A DNA stretch of 41,655 nt from Perkinsus marinus ATCC 50983 (Eukaryota > Perkinsozoa > Perkinsida > Perkinsidae): assembly GCF_000006405.1 (NCBI RefSeq), contig NW_003200720.1, positions 252,543 to 294,197 of the forward strand, read 5' to 3'. This document shows, piece by piece, positions 11,092-22,018 of the stretch. Every line of letters starts with the position of its first letter. Position 1 is the first letter of the stretch. Under the pieces are notes generated by a model. That model saw only the letters and a program-made list of their open reading frames with translations, had not been told where the DNA came from and did not search any database. A program made the position numbers and the translations under genes.

Positions 11092-14000
11092 ATGGCGGAA
11101 ATAGCAGCGGCAGGCGCGGCTCTCGCGAATGGCGCCGGTTCGCTGTTTTCGTATAATAAGGATGTGTTTGTATTTGACCAAACATTGCGACAACAGAAAG
11201 TTCATCAAATTCAAAATATTCGCCTCCAACAGGTACTAAGGGGAAATTATCACATAAGTTTCTCGAGTGCGAAATGAGGTCTGAAGATTTTCCTATTTGT
11301 AAATTTTATGAATTTTAGTGAAATTTTTTGAACGATTTTTCATTCACGTTCATTAGGATTTTTTGCGTTATTGTTAGGTTGGTTTATATCGTGAAGATCT
11401 TCGAGACCTCTTCGGATTGACAATATCTAAGATGGACAACTACCTAGTAGTGAATACCTTACTCTTGGGTTTCTGCATTGCCCTCTTCTACGATGGAGTG
11501 TTGCCGGTCCAGAACCCACCGTGGTTGTGGTGGATGTGGTAATACGATGGTTTTGAAATATCGTCACTGCAGTTTAGGCTTAATCCATCCCGAATTAGAT
11601 AGGTCAAAATGCGGAAGAGTTTTACCCTGATCATTTTACATGTGATAAAGAGAGTTGTATTTACTATAGGATCGGGAATCGATCTTGTTGGTACGGGAAT
11701 GTTTTTTCGTGAAATGAATGAGTATAATAGTGTTGAAATATTGATAGCTCTTTTAAGGAGTTTCCTTACTAAGTATGGGAGTAAACGTACGAGTAGAAGT
11801 GTACAGAAATAAAAAAATTCATCACAGTTCTATATTGTCACCAACCCGTAGTTTTCATGTGCGTATTTTTCCACAATGCAGTATACCTTATATCGGTGAA
11901 TTAATTTCTAAAGCATCGTGACATGGGTGAAAGTTATTACTGATCTTTTTGATGGTCGAAAATAGAGAGAAGTCATTTCTGATTGTTAACGTGTTCATGA
12001 TCAGGTGTTTGAACCTTTCTGGGTCTACCATATTCCTATTGATATCGATCTGGTTGTCTTTGCATGCCTCCATCACAGCTCAGTCTATGGCCGTGAAACT
12101 CCTCACACAGTGGCTTAGGTAATGCGGGGATATTGGCATTTGTATTTGTGATATTTTCCGCAAGGCTTTGGGGAAAATATTAATCTCATATGAAGATATG
12201 AATTATGGTATCTATTAATATACTGGAGTTTCACCTGTGATATGAAAGATGTATTTCACGACTACTGCTGCAGTAGTCGTGAAATAAAGTAGTACTGCAT
12301 TGCGCGAATATCGGGTTTTTACACAGAGTATTATGTCACTTCGCGTAAAACGGGTGAAACTTTAATATCTATAAACTAAATTTTCAATATTCATACCACG
12401 TATTTCCTGGGAGGATTTTCTATCAGATTATTATTAGGAATACTATAATTTATCTTATTATGTGTTAGGTTACCATTACCGAGAACTGAAGATATAGCGG
12501 CTGCATCGGCTACTGTTGAGGTAACAGAAAAATTGAAATACGGGAATCTATCACAGTACAGATATTAGTAAAGTATATACCATAATTTTATCCCAATATT
12601 ATGAATAGATATATAGATAATACCCTATAACGTATTATAATATTTCATATTAAGGGCGCCTTGTGAGGGAGGGGAATGTGATTTTTGTTGCCGAGATGCT
12701 TTTCATAATGTGTTCGCGCCGTGTAGTCGGATTTGTTATTGTTTTTACGGTTGGTTTTATGCACGCCCATCGGAGTTAATTGTCGGGTAGATGGTAGTAA
12801 CATTAGCACGTCCGTGATATTGCTACTGATGGAATCGTTGTAGTCGTATTTTATTACATTTAGTGTGCACATGGTGAACTACATGTGTTGGCGATATTAT
12901 GAAAAATCTGGGAGAAATTTTGGGAGATTCTCATCGGTGTCTGTACACTTGTACTCGAATTCGTGGGTGAACGTCTATGAGCTGTTGTTGAGGTTGCTAG
13001 GTGAGGAAAGAGAACACACATTCCTCCAAAATTGTGGTTTAGGATTACGAGTGTTGCCCGGTGTCGTCGATTTTACGTATACCGGGTCTGCAGCGGCTTG
13101 ACCCGCGAAGAACTAAGGCGGATATGAATGTATATAAAAAGGTCGATAAAGATGGCCGAGTTAGTGGCGAGGGAGATCTGTTGTAACATGGGGGAATGGG
13201 ATGTTTTTACACGGGTTAAACCGTTCTTAGTGGATTGGTGGTATTGTTTGTAGGCACCATATTCACTTCAAATTATTCGAACATGTGCAGAAGACCTGGC
13301 AGGGTTATGATGCTTATGCTAGGGTGTGTATGGCTGTTGGCACCAACCAGTTGTTGTTGACACTTATTGTTTTTGCATTAGGGTAATAATAATGATAATG
13401 AGGGCAGTGCTCAGTAGCAGTAGAAGTGGAGTTTTATAGCTTCGTTTTACTATAAGAAGTTTCATCTCACATATTTTCCCAGTTTTGTGTGAGCGGTTAT
13501 ATAGTAGTTGTTCTGTTTAGGTCAACCCTTATAGGAGATCGGCAGCCATGGGCGGCTTGGGTATTTATAGTAGTCGTGGCGACGGGCGCGATGTTGCATT
13601 TCCGAATTAATCTCACTCTTACCAAATGGGAGCTTGTGATGATGGTTGGTCTCATCTACTTGGCGCCTTTGACTGCTGGGGTGGCGGCTACTATGGACTA
13701 TGCTGGTTGGATAACGGCGGGTAAGATATTCACAGATTCGGGCGTTTTTACCCGAGTTAAATCGTTATTTTTAGGTAGTGCTTGGGCATTGGCATCGTTT
13801 GTGCTCAACGATTTATGGATTCTATTCGTTTTTGCACAAGCGATGGAATCGAGGGGAGGCCTACCGGAGAAGTTCAATACTGTTGATATCTCCTCAGGTT
13901 AGGAGGAAGAACATTTCGCATCAGCGGACTTGTTCATTTTAGATGTAATGAGTGATAATTCGATGCAACATTTTGTGAAGGATGAACTACATGGTTTGGG

Positions 14001-16515
14001 AATAGATGTAGGTGTGTCGGTGTTGGACCTGTTTTGAATCTTGTCATTTGGGCAGGCAAAGAATCCTGGAGATTTTTTATGGGGTACTAGTAATTTGTCG
14101 AAGGACTCGGCAGGGCAGGAAACGGTGGAGAAAATGTGCGAACGTGAAGAAAAAAAATTGGAGAAAGTTTTTGATGATGACGAGAAGTCGTCCGGAAAGC
14201 TGTCGGGAGCGCAACAAGATAAATTGGAAGATCTCAGGAAAGAATTCCAGAAAATACGGTAGGTCGCAGTGTTGGGAGATGTGTTACTTTTTCTCAGCTG
14301 AGCTCGGGGGAGTTTCCTCACTAACTAGAGAAGTTTACGCGCGAGTTCGGGTAGAAATGCAGAGAAAATCGAGGAAAACTAGCAGAATTTTCTCGGTATT
14401 TCCATATTGTCACTAAACATTTAGCCAACCATATGCATTTTTCCGACAGATATGGATAAGGCCTGAAATATATGTTTGCTCTCCTCAGCTGCTGAGCTCA
14501 GGGGTTTTCTCATAAGTGTAGGAGTTGATATAAGAATTTGGGTAGTAGTATATAGGAATGAATGAGAATTTCCCTAAATTTCCCCAGAGTCTACATATTG
14601 TCACCGACACGTGTAGTTGACTCCGTGCATATTTCCCACGGATTAGGTTTGGAAGATGATCGTAGTAGTGAGAAAATCTTCGCGGTGCGCGATGTGAATC
14701 TTTATACGGTTGTCGTTTTTATTGGTTAATTTATTGTAATTTTTGGTAGTGACGGATTCCAGTCGAAAGCGGAGCGAAGGTCGAAAGAGGAGGAAGAGTC
14801 GACTGCGGAGGATTGGGTGAAGATGGCGACGGAAAACTCGGGTAAATTGACAGGTGCAGGGATCGAACCCGGGTGTCCTGTTATGATGTAGGTTACGATG
14901 ATTCCTCGGTGAACTACTACGTGAATAAGGTGACGGGCGACATTCGATTCAAACCTGTGCTGAGACGGTCTCTGGTGAGAAGAAGTGGCAGAGGCGTGGT
15001 ATTGGAAGTCAATGTTATTTTAGAGCGACACAGTGTCTACTGCTAGTACACTGAGTCGGCCGTCGCAGCCCAATTCGAGAAGGCTCCAGGATGCTTTGTG
15101 GAATCTGGAGAAATCGGTAGATGAATTTCATGAGGAATGCAAGAAGAGTGGTGACAGTTTGAGGTGACAGTTGTTGTCTTTGTTCATGTGCTGAAGGATT
15201 CCTCTTTCTTGTGTTAGATCGTGGGCGTCTAGGACGTCCTCATCAGAAAGCGGGAGCTCATATACAACAACAACAACGACGGCTACTTCGGACCACAGCT
15301 CATCACAAGGGGGAGTCGGTGGCGATCATGAACATCGTCATAGAGCAGTGTTGGATTTCCAACACTACTCGCTGCGACCCTGGTCAGTGTATAAGCAGGC
15401 GTCTATTGTTGTGGTATTGGCGTGGACTGTCGGGTAGGCTCGGGTGGGGGGAAAGGTCGAATACGATGCTGACACGTGCAAAATTAATGCAGGTGTCACC
15501 GTGTGTGTCACCGTTATCGACAGTAGTAGTTTGGTTTCTAGAATTAGCTTAATCGAAACGGTTGCTCTGTATTCGTTCATTTGAGGCGATGTTGTTATGG
15601 TCACGTTTTCTCTTCGATTCGATGCATAACGTGACGAGCGAATACACAATACTGTTGGTAATCGTTCAAGTGGAAGACTTTTTAACAGAATACGGTGGTC
15701 CGAGCGGACCTGTTTTGAATCTTATTGAGAGTAACCTAAGATTCTCCCCAATACTCTTTCTCAGAGTGGTCTGGTGTGTTCTGGACCTCCTACATATCCC
15801 TACTGGCAATGATATTCGAGCCACTGTTGAGAGCACTACGACTTTATCGAATGCAACCGGTAGTTTTTTCGTACCGGTTGGTATGAGCTCGACTGCGGTG
15901 TCTTCTGATTCACTGGTGTATGCGGATGCTGTGAGCTTGTGGCCAGCAAGATACGGAAGAGGTCCGGAAATGGGCAAAGATATTTCTGATATCGAGTATG
16001 TCAACGGCAGTCTACTCGTCGCATCAAAAAGCGAGCATCTGATCGATTATGATGAGGGCTGGGAAATAAAGATGCCGATCCGGGTTGATAAAGTTGCATA
16101 TATATCAGAAGGTAGATTAGCTGTATCTACTCCTGATAATTGCCTTTATCTATTGCAACGTGATGACGATGATGATGATGTTGATGCTCAATGGCACCGC
16201 ACTGCGAAGATTGGTGATTACTCCTCCTCCTCTGATGATGATGATATTATAAGTGGCATTGCATTTAGTAGAGATTATGATGGTCGCCTGTTGGTATTGA
16301 TGAGATGTGGTGATATTCATATATGGAATATGAGTAGTGGTAAAAGGATAGTCACTCATCTTACATTACCAAATGTTAAACGTTATACAGCTATAGCTAC
16401 AACAAGAACAACCCTAACTAACAAACAACAACAAGAAGAAGAAGAAGAATACATTATGGTCTCTGCACTTGGGAAGGATCACCAAGCGATCTCGATGAAG
16501 ATCAGATTAGGCTGA
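11092..16515 (+). CDS. Multi-pass membrane protein with C-terminal propeller-like domain, paralogue A
   Basis: No characterised function recognised. From memory, the N-terminal pattern (SYNKDVFVFDQTLRQ, GLYREDLRDLFGLTISKMD, LHASITAQSMAVKLLTQWLR) resembles hypothetical multi-pass families of dinoflagellates and relatives. Exons I can phase: 11092-11232, 11378-11538, 12005-12118, 12469-12520, 13254-13382, 13521-13705, 13775-13897, 14056-14258, about 14750-14842, about 15216-15433 and 15765-16515. About seven hydrophobic helices occur, for example GFCIALFYDG, TIFLLISIWLSLHA and WVFIVVVATGAML. Then come an acidic-basic linker (EEKKLEKVFDDDEK), a Ser/Thr-rich stretch and, after one more helix, a soluble domain with WD-like strands (VAYISEGRLAVSTPDNCLYL, GDIHIWNMSSGKRI). 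One exon around 12.6-13.2 kb is missing from my model. The start ATG is supported by alignment with B. Tandem with B; C-terminal region nearly identical (see findings). Confidence 0.82.
11755..11890 (-). repeat. Dispersed repeat family R, copy in intron 2 of paralogue A (reverse)
   Basis: Shows TTTCCTTACTAAGTATGGGA, a GTGTACAGAAAT block and ATATTGTCACCAAC in the order expected of a reversed copy. It lacks the CTCAGCTGAG block clearly, so it is truncated or decayed. Confidence 0.7.
12253..12285. repeat. Perfect 16-bp palindrome with 1-nt centre
   Basis: Arms ATTTCACGACTACTGC (12253-12268) and its exact reverse complement (12270-12285) are separated by a single T. It lies in the intron 12119-12468 of paralogue A. 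Confidence 0.97.
12864..12965 (+). repeat. Dispersed repeat family R, partial forward copy
   Basis: CACATGGTGAACTACATGTG, GGCGATATTATGAAAAA, TTTTGGGAGATTCTCATCGG and CTGTACACTTGTACTCGAAT match the left half of the family; the right half is lost. Confidence 0.75.
14283..14450 (-). repeat. Dispersed repeat family R, reverse copy
   Basis: CTCAGCTGAGCTCGGGGG, TTTCCTCACTAACTAG, TTCGGGTAGAAATGCAGAG and CATATTGTCACTAAAC follow each other as in the other reverse copies. It lies in an intron of paralogue A, directly followed by a second copy. Confidence 0.9.
14465..14650 (-). repeat. Dispersed repeat family R, second adjacent reverse copy
   Basis: TTGCTCTCCTCAGCTGC, GAGCTCAGGGGTTTTCTCAT, GAGAATTTCCCTAAATTTCC and CATATTGTCACCGACACG mark a complete reverse copy about 15 bp from the previous one, so this is a tandem pair. 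Confidence 0.9.
14848..14925 (-). repeat. tRNA-like element, Met(CAT)-like, nearly filling an intron
   Basis: The host exon ends at 14842 (GGAAAACTCGG) before GTAAATTG, and an acceptor AG lies near 14931. On the - strand the intervening ~89 nt read as a D-arm-like GTAGTAGTTCACCGAGG, an anticodon region with CATAAC, and the T-arm CCGGGTTCGATCCCTG. Stems are incomplete, so I do not call a functional tRNA. Confidence 0.55.
16069..16481 (+). repeat. Near-identical tract shared by paralogues A and B (A copy)
   Basis: Matches 20929-21335 with about nine substitutions and a few indels of 6 nt that keep frame. It encodes the propeller-like domain from KMPIRVDKVAYISEG to VSALGKD. The ~300 bp just upstream in the same exon are strongly diverged between A and B. 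Confidence 0.95.
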
Positions 16516-16839
16516 AGAAATCTGGGCATCCTCTGTATCTTACCATGGGCGAGCTAAGATACTTGTAACTGTATTTGCTCTGTCCCTATTATTGGGATAT
16601 CAAAAGACTTTCTATTAGACTTTAGCAATACTCCGTTATTGGAGCAGTTGATTCAGCGGTCTCCTTCAGCAACAGCAGTCGAGCCGCTCTATGCCGGCGG
16701 CGGAAGGCTCCCTCTTTATTTTAGCTCCTAAACAGTGTTCAGTTTCTTCTGTGTGTGTATATGGTGAGATACTCAGTGTGTTTGTGTTGGAGATGAAAGA
16801 GGTTCGAGTAGAATGAGTACAGCGATTGGGAAAAGATGC

Positions 16840-17010
16840 ACATGTTCTTGTTGACGATATGTAAATTCTGGGAGGAAAAATTGGGAAAATTATTGTTATT
16901 CATACGAATTAGGGTATAAGTGTACAGAAATCAACAATAATTTTCCGAAATTTCTACCCAATTTTATACTGTCACCAACACATCTGCTGACCATGTGTAT
17001 ATTCCTCCAC
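16840..17010. repeat. Dispersed repeat family R, head-to-head inverted pair of half copies
   Basis: 16845-16900 is a forward left half (GTTGACGATATGTAAATTCT). 16930-17010 is a reverse half (GTGTACAGAAATCAACAATA, ACTGTCACCAACACATC). Together they can fold into an imperfect long hairpin, ending about 35 bp before the start of paralogue B. Confidence 0.8.
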
Positions 17011-17046
17011 ACCGGAATAGAGTTTGTCTGAATTTTTATTATAACA

Positions 17047-20000
17047 ATGGCAACAACGACGGCGGCAGTCGCGGTCGCAGGAGCTTCTCTCGTCGGCTCT
17101 GCAGCGGGAACGTTGTTTTCGTATAATAAAGCCGTATTTATATTAGACCAGACCCTGAGGCAATGGGCTGTTCATCAAGTGCAGGACATGAGGATCGCGC
17201 AGGTGGGTCGCCAGGGCAGTTCTGATTGAAAAATCGTAAAATGTGCTAAGTTGTCAGATCGGACTTTATCGCGAGGATTTGCGAGATCTCTTTGGCCTGA
17301 CTATCTCGAGGATGGACACATATATGACAGTGAATTCAGTAGGACTCGCCGTTGCTGTGCACTCAATATACTGTGGTATGATACCACCTGATATTCCTCA
17401 ACCGAGAGCAGTCCCTTCATGGCTGTGGTTCATTTGGTGAGTAGAGTTTATTTAGCTCAGTTGGTTATGTATTTTGGCTCTTACTCGGGAGGCCGTGGGT
17501 TCTAATTCTATGGGTGATGCTTTTGCTCAATTCAGGATCCTCAATTTATCAGCAAGCACTGTCCTCCTTCTACTATCCGTTTCCTTTTCCCTCCACGCCT
17601 CCATCGTTGCCCAGTCTCTCGAAGTCAAACTCCTTACTCGATGGCTAAGGCAGGGAGCTCGGCCATGGTGGCGTCATCAGACACCCCATTCTGTTCAGGC
17701 TGCCTCTCCCTACAATGTCTGATATTGACAATGCGGCCGACACATTTGAAGTAAGGGGGATGGGATAGGTCTCGGGTTCGACTCCCACGCCCTGCAATTG
17801 CTGTCGCTTTCTCAACGGCTTCTTATTTCAGAGGTTTGAATGCACCCCCGTGAGATCAATCTTACGAGTACCCCTGGTACAGCGGCTCTCTCATCGATGG
17901 AAAGCCAAAGCTGGATCGACTCGGAAGGACGCAAGGGACGTTGGCAAGAACGGTATGATGGATCATGCTGAAGATGAGAAGTAAGATAATTTACCCGCGG
18001 GGATGGACCCTGAGGAAGCATTAGGGACTGCTTGTGTCGTATACCACCTTTTAGCTGCTGTTCATCTCATCGGCTTTCGGGACAAGTTCTGGGTTTCTTT
18101 CTTACGACTACACGAGTTCATTCTCAATTTGCTGCATACTAGGCGGTCGTAGTAGTGGTAGTATGATAATCATCAGGTACACTGTATCTCACTTTTCGCT
18201 TTTCCAACGCCTCCAGAAAGCATGGCTGGGCTACGACTCCTACGCTCGAGTTTTCATGGTCTTGGCCACCAACCAGACGCTCATGACCTTGTCTGATTTC
18301 GCCCTCGGGTACAACTCATCTTGCCCACTTGCGTTCTCTTACATTTCCTCAACGCTTGTCAGATCTACGATGGTGGGAGATCATGAGGTGTGGGGCGCCT
18401 GGGCATTTGTCGTTGTTGTCACCACTGCGGCAATGCTACACATTAGGATGAATCTCACATTCGAGAGTTATAATGAGCTCCTTGTGATGATAGTGTTAAC
18501 TTACCTCCCGCCTCTCACGGCGACGGTAGCTGCTACGTTGGACTATGCAGAGCAGCGAGCACAGGTGACCATCCTAGAAGACCATTGAGACGATAGCCGA
18601 ATTCAACGTGGGAAAATTCTGGAGATATGACATCGAAATTCTGAGAAAATTTCAGAAGAATCTTTAATTTTCTGTAAGGTTTCGAAGTCTAGTGAGGGAA
18701 CTCCCCACCTCAGCTGAGGAAAAGTGAACATACGTATTTCAATACTGCCCGGATTAGAGCTCATACTAGAGCTGTGGTAGCTCGAGAGAAAGTCATCTTT
18801 TGTGGGGGTGACTCGATGAACTCTGTTTTCTGCGGACAGTTACGCGGTCCACACTGTGGGTTAATATTGATCTAATTCTAAGTGTATACATATATTTTAT
18901 GAGATTTTGATTTTTCATGTGATAGTTGGATATTACATGTCCACTTATGAACTATGGAGGCAAAATCTGTCGAAAATACCCGTTCGCAGTTCAGTTCGTT
19001 GTGGTCAACTCTCAGCACGAGTTGGCCTTACTCAACATCCAATGTTCGGCTAGGTATTTGATGGTTTTTTGTCGATATCAGGTGAAGACGTGGCTCTGGC
19101 CTCGATCGCCTTTCACTGTCTCTGGTATTATTATCTCGTTCTGCAAGCGTTGGAAGTATCAGAAAGGCTGCCAAGGAAGTTCAACATCGTCAGCATGAGC
19201 TCAGGTGAGGCCTCTGTCGAAGTGGTCTTGTCTGATCTTAGTGTTTAGATATTCTAAGGGACGAAAACCCGCTGCGGAGTTTTGTTGTTGAACAGATGAC
19301 GGAAGGACGAATTAATGTGAGTCTCGTTGGTATAAAATTTAATTACTATCTTTGGACTAATCCTTGGGTGAAATCTGTTGAGATTACCTTGTGTTTTTGA
19401 GGAAATTCAAATTCTTAGCAAAACTTCCGTTTGGAGGATTGGGTTCAACCTTTATGATAATAGAGTTGCCCAAGTTTGCGATTTCCAAACTCACGGTAAA
19501 GTAGTTAACGAGATAGTGTAATATTGGAATATATATTCGCTCTCCGCAGCTGAACTCAGGAGTTTCCTCATCATATTTACATATAAATTCGGGTAGAATT
19601 ACACTAAAATCAACAACAATTCCCTGGGATGCCAACACATGTATTTGGTCATGGGTATAGTCCCAAACATTGAGATGTTGATGTATTATTGGGCATGATA
19701 TGAATCTTATAGTTGAGACCATCGTTCGTATATTGTTCAGAAGAGGAGGCCTGGTGATTTCGAGTGGGACTATGAGCGCAATGGTGAGTTCCCCATTAGA
19801 GAGGACGATATGGATGAGTTCGAAGAATTGGCGAAAAAGGACGAGAAAATATTGGGTTCAGTGGGCTGTACTGACCACGTCGAGGAACGCGGAGGAAACA
19901 AGTAGATCGTTTTTCGATCTGCACGCAGGCGCATCTCTCTCTCAGGGAAGTTTCGCAGTTGGCATTGATGGAGGAAGGGCGTGGGAAAATCGGTGGGTGA

Positions 20001-21390
20001 GAGAGAGGGTTTTTTTCCGTGAAAAACTATTGGGAAAATTTAATGGTTCAGGCCAGTGTTGAAAAATATGTTTGCACTACTCAGCTGAGTTCTAGAGTTC
20101 TCTTACTACGTTGTGAAAATTTATAGACGACTTGGACTTGGAGTGTACAAAAACCAACGAGAACTCTACAAAGTTTTTTTATTCTTATCAACACATCTAC
20201 TTGCTGTGGTGCTGTAGGTAACTGGGTGGAAGCGCACTATGGTCAATCACCAGCACCAGAGGACCGTTGGAAGGAGTCCTGTTTGAGAGATGTAGCGCAT
20301 TAGCTTTCACTTGCTATCTTGCATTTCCTCAACGCATGTAGGTAAACGGGTCCGACAATGTGAAAGATGAAGTGCGTGTATCCGATAAGACCAGTGGAAG
20401 CTTCTCTACTGGGTAGGTGGAACTGAGTAGTTTACTTTGAGATCAATTGGTGTAGTTACAGTGAGGATGTGAAGGCGAGTAAGAAAGGTGATCCCTGCGA
20501 TAATATAGGGCGATTTTGCTTTCGACCGTGGTCCGTGTATAAGCAGATTTCGGCAGTTATTTCAGGAGTTTGGGCAGTCGGGTGAGGTCGTTATTCAACG
20601 CATGTGCTTAACAGTCTTGATTTTCAGATTTATTTGGTGGATTTTAGTGTGTGCTGGAGTACCCACTGGCAACGACTTGTCGGGTCCGATCTTTGAAGCA
20701 TCCTCCTCACCTGATACTCAGGGGCTTGCCTCTTTCCCGACCTTCTTTACTCCTATTGGGTTGGATTATATCGATGATGGCTCTGTCGTTGCGACCGATG
20801 GCATTTCTTCTTGGCCTCGGTCGCCTTACACTCCTTGGAACCCGACTGATGTGATCGTTATGGGCGCGAACGTGATGGTCGCGAATGGCACTGAGCTGTT
20901 GGTCGATAGTGCTACTGGTGAGGCTTGGAAGATGCCGATCCGGGTTGATAAAGTTGCATATATATCAGAAGGTAGATTAGCTGTATCTACTCCTGATAAT
21001 TGCCTTTATCTATTGCAACGTGATGACGATGATGTTGATGCTCAATGGCACCGCACTGCGAAGATTGGTGATTACTCCTCTTTCTCTGATGATGATGATA
21101 TTATAAGTGGTATTGCATTTAGTAGAGATTATGATGGTCGCCTGTTGGTGTTGATGAGATGTGGTGATATTCATATATGGTATATGAGTAGTGGTAAAAG
21201 GATAGTCACTCGTCTTATATTACCGAATGTTAAACGTTATACAGCTATAGCTACAACAAGAAGAACAACAACCCTAACTAACAAACAACAAGAACAAGAA
21301 GAATACATTATGGTCTCTGCACTTGGGAAGGATCAGCGAGTCCATCTTCTGAGAGTAAATGGAGAAGTTACTAAGTTTTTAGAAAAGTAG
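17047..21390 (+). CDS. Multi-pass membrane protein with C-terminal propeller-like domain, paralogue B
   Basis: Tandem duplicate of paralogue A with the same architecture. Exons I can phase: 17047-17202, 17258-17436, 17536-17649, 17699-17750, 17832-17980, 18177-18308, 18363-about 18566, 19082-19204, 19741-19901, about 20219-20291, 20342-20412, 20462-20581 and 20628-21390. Exon lengths equal A where checked (114 nt and 52 nt), or differ by whole codons. Landmarks are GLYREDLRDLFGLTISRMD, LHASIVAQSLEVKLLTRWL, YDSYARVFMVLATNQTLM and RPWSVYKQISAVISGVWAVG. The intron at 17650-17698 starts with GC instead of GT. Two introns (17437-17535 and 17751-17831) are largely tRNA-like. The C-terminus ends VNGEVTKFLEK, unlike A. 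Function unknown; a membrane sensor or scaffold would be speculation. Confidence 0.82.
17455..17530 (+). repeat. tRNA-Lys(CTT)-like sequence occupying an intron
   Basis: The 99-nt intron 17437-17535 contains D-arm TAGCTCAGTTGGTTA, an anticodon-like CTCTTAC and T-arm GTGGGTTCTAATTCTAT in tRNA spacing. The T-stem pairs only with G-U wobbles and the acceptor stem is mostly unpaired. It is a decayed tRNA or tRNA-derived SINE inserted as, or inside, an intron. Paralogue A has a longer, unrelated intron here (11539-12004). Confidence 0.6.
17763..17797 (+). repeat. tRNA-like B box in intron 17751-17831
   Basis: GTCTCGGGTTCGACTCCCAC fits a T-arm with its B box. Only the 3' half of a tRNA is recognisable. 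The whole intron is 81 nt. Confidence 0.5.
18615..18760 (+). repeat. Dispersed repeat family R, decayed forward copy
   Basis: AATTCTGAGAAAATTTCAG, TAGTGAGGGAACTCC, ACCTCAGCTGAGGAAAAG and GAACATACG appear in forward order in the long intron after 18566. Confidence 0.7.
19515..19665 (-). repeat. Dispersed repeat family R, reverse copy
   Basis: ATATATTCGCTCTCCGCAGC, AACTCAGGAGTTTCCTCATC, ATTCGGGTAGAATTACAC and CCAACACATGTATTTGGTCA define a reverse copy in an intron of paralogue B. Confidence 0.85.
20058..20220 (-). repeat. Dispersed repeat family R, reverse copy
   Basis: ATATGTTTGCACTACTCAGC, GAGTGTACAAAAACCAACGA and TATCAACACATCTAC mark a diverged reverse copy. The host exon resumes right at its end (about 20219). 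Confidence 0.75.
20929..21335 (+). repeat. Near-identical tract shared by paralogues A and B (B copy)
   Basis: Partner of 16069-16481. Both tracts start at the same AAGATGCCGATCCGGG and stop after GGGAAGGATCA, with abrupt loss of identity on both sides. Confidence 0.95.
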
Positions 21391-21506
21391 TGTTCATATT
21401 AGTCGTGTGTGATTCCAATAACCTCTCGGCTGCATTAGGTCATGACCACTATTGGTACCGATGTTTTTATAAACTCGCTCATTCTAGCCTCCCCGCATTA
21501 TTTACT

Positions 21507-21563
<57 letters not shown>

Positions 21564-22018
21564 GGTATGTTGATGTTGTCAATGGAAGGGTCCTGGAAGT
21601 TGTTGGTGCATCATCATTGTCGCTGTCCCCATCCCTCGTAGCACACAGTGTGTCTCTTTTGGATGAAGTAATCCCTTAGTTGAGCTCATGGTGGAGATAG
21701 TATATATGGAGTATAATCAGGCCTCCCCCCTCTTCTAGGGCACCCTATTATGCCCAGTGAAGTGTTATCTCAATCGGCAAATCAGTAAGAATTCAGTCGG
21801 CTTTAGTGAAGGGAATTCATCCATTATTGACAGTTTCAAATCTGACTGGTATTAGTTATGTTCCGATGGTCATTGTAGCGACTTGTTGAGGTTGATATGT
21901 GATGGGTGTGAAAGTGTCGACCACCGTATTATGATCGTCGTCGAATGATGATGATGATGATGATGATCATGGCGCGAACGAGAATCTGATTATAATTCTC
22001 TGTTGATGATTATCTCGA
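21391..22018. other. Spacer after paralogue B
   Basis: Contains the (TAC)17 run and an eight-unit ATG/GAT run at about 21945-21968. I see no exon with a matching splice pattern and no recognisable domain. Confidence 0.5.
21511..21561 (+). repeat. (TAC)17 microsatellite
   Basis: Seventeen uninterrupted TAC units just downstream of paralogue B. Confidence 0.98.

Noticed and set aside
17470-17486. ATTTTGGCTC, shared with the dinoflagellate/Perkinsus spliced leader
   Set aside because: Only 10 nt match and the stretch is explained by the tRNA-Lys-like module.
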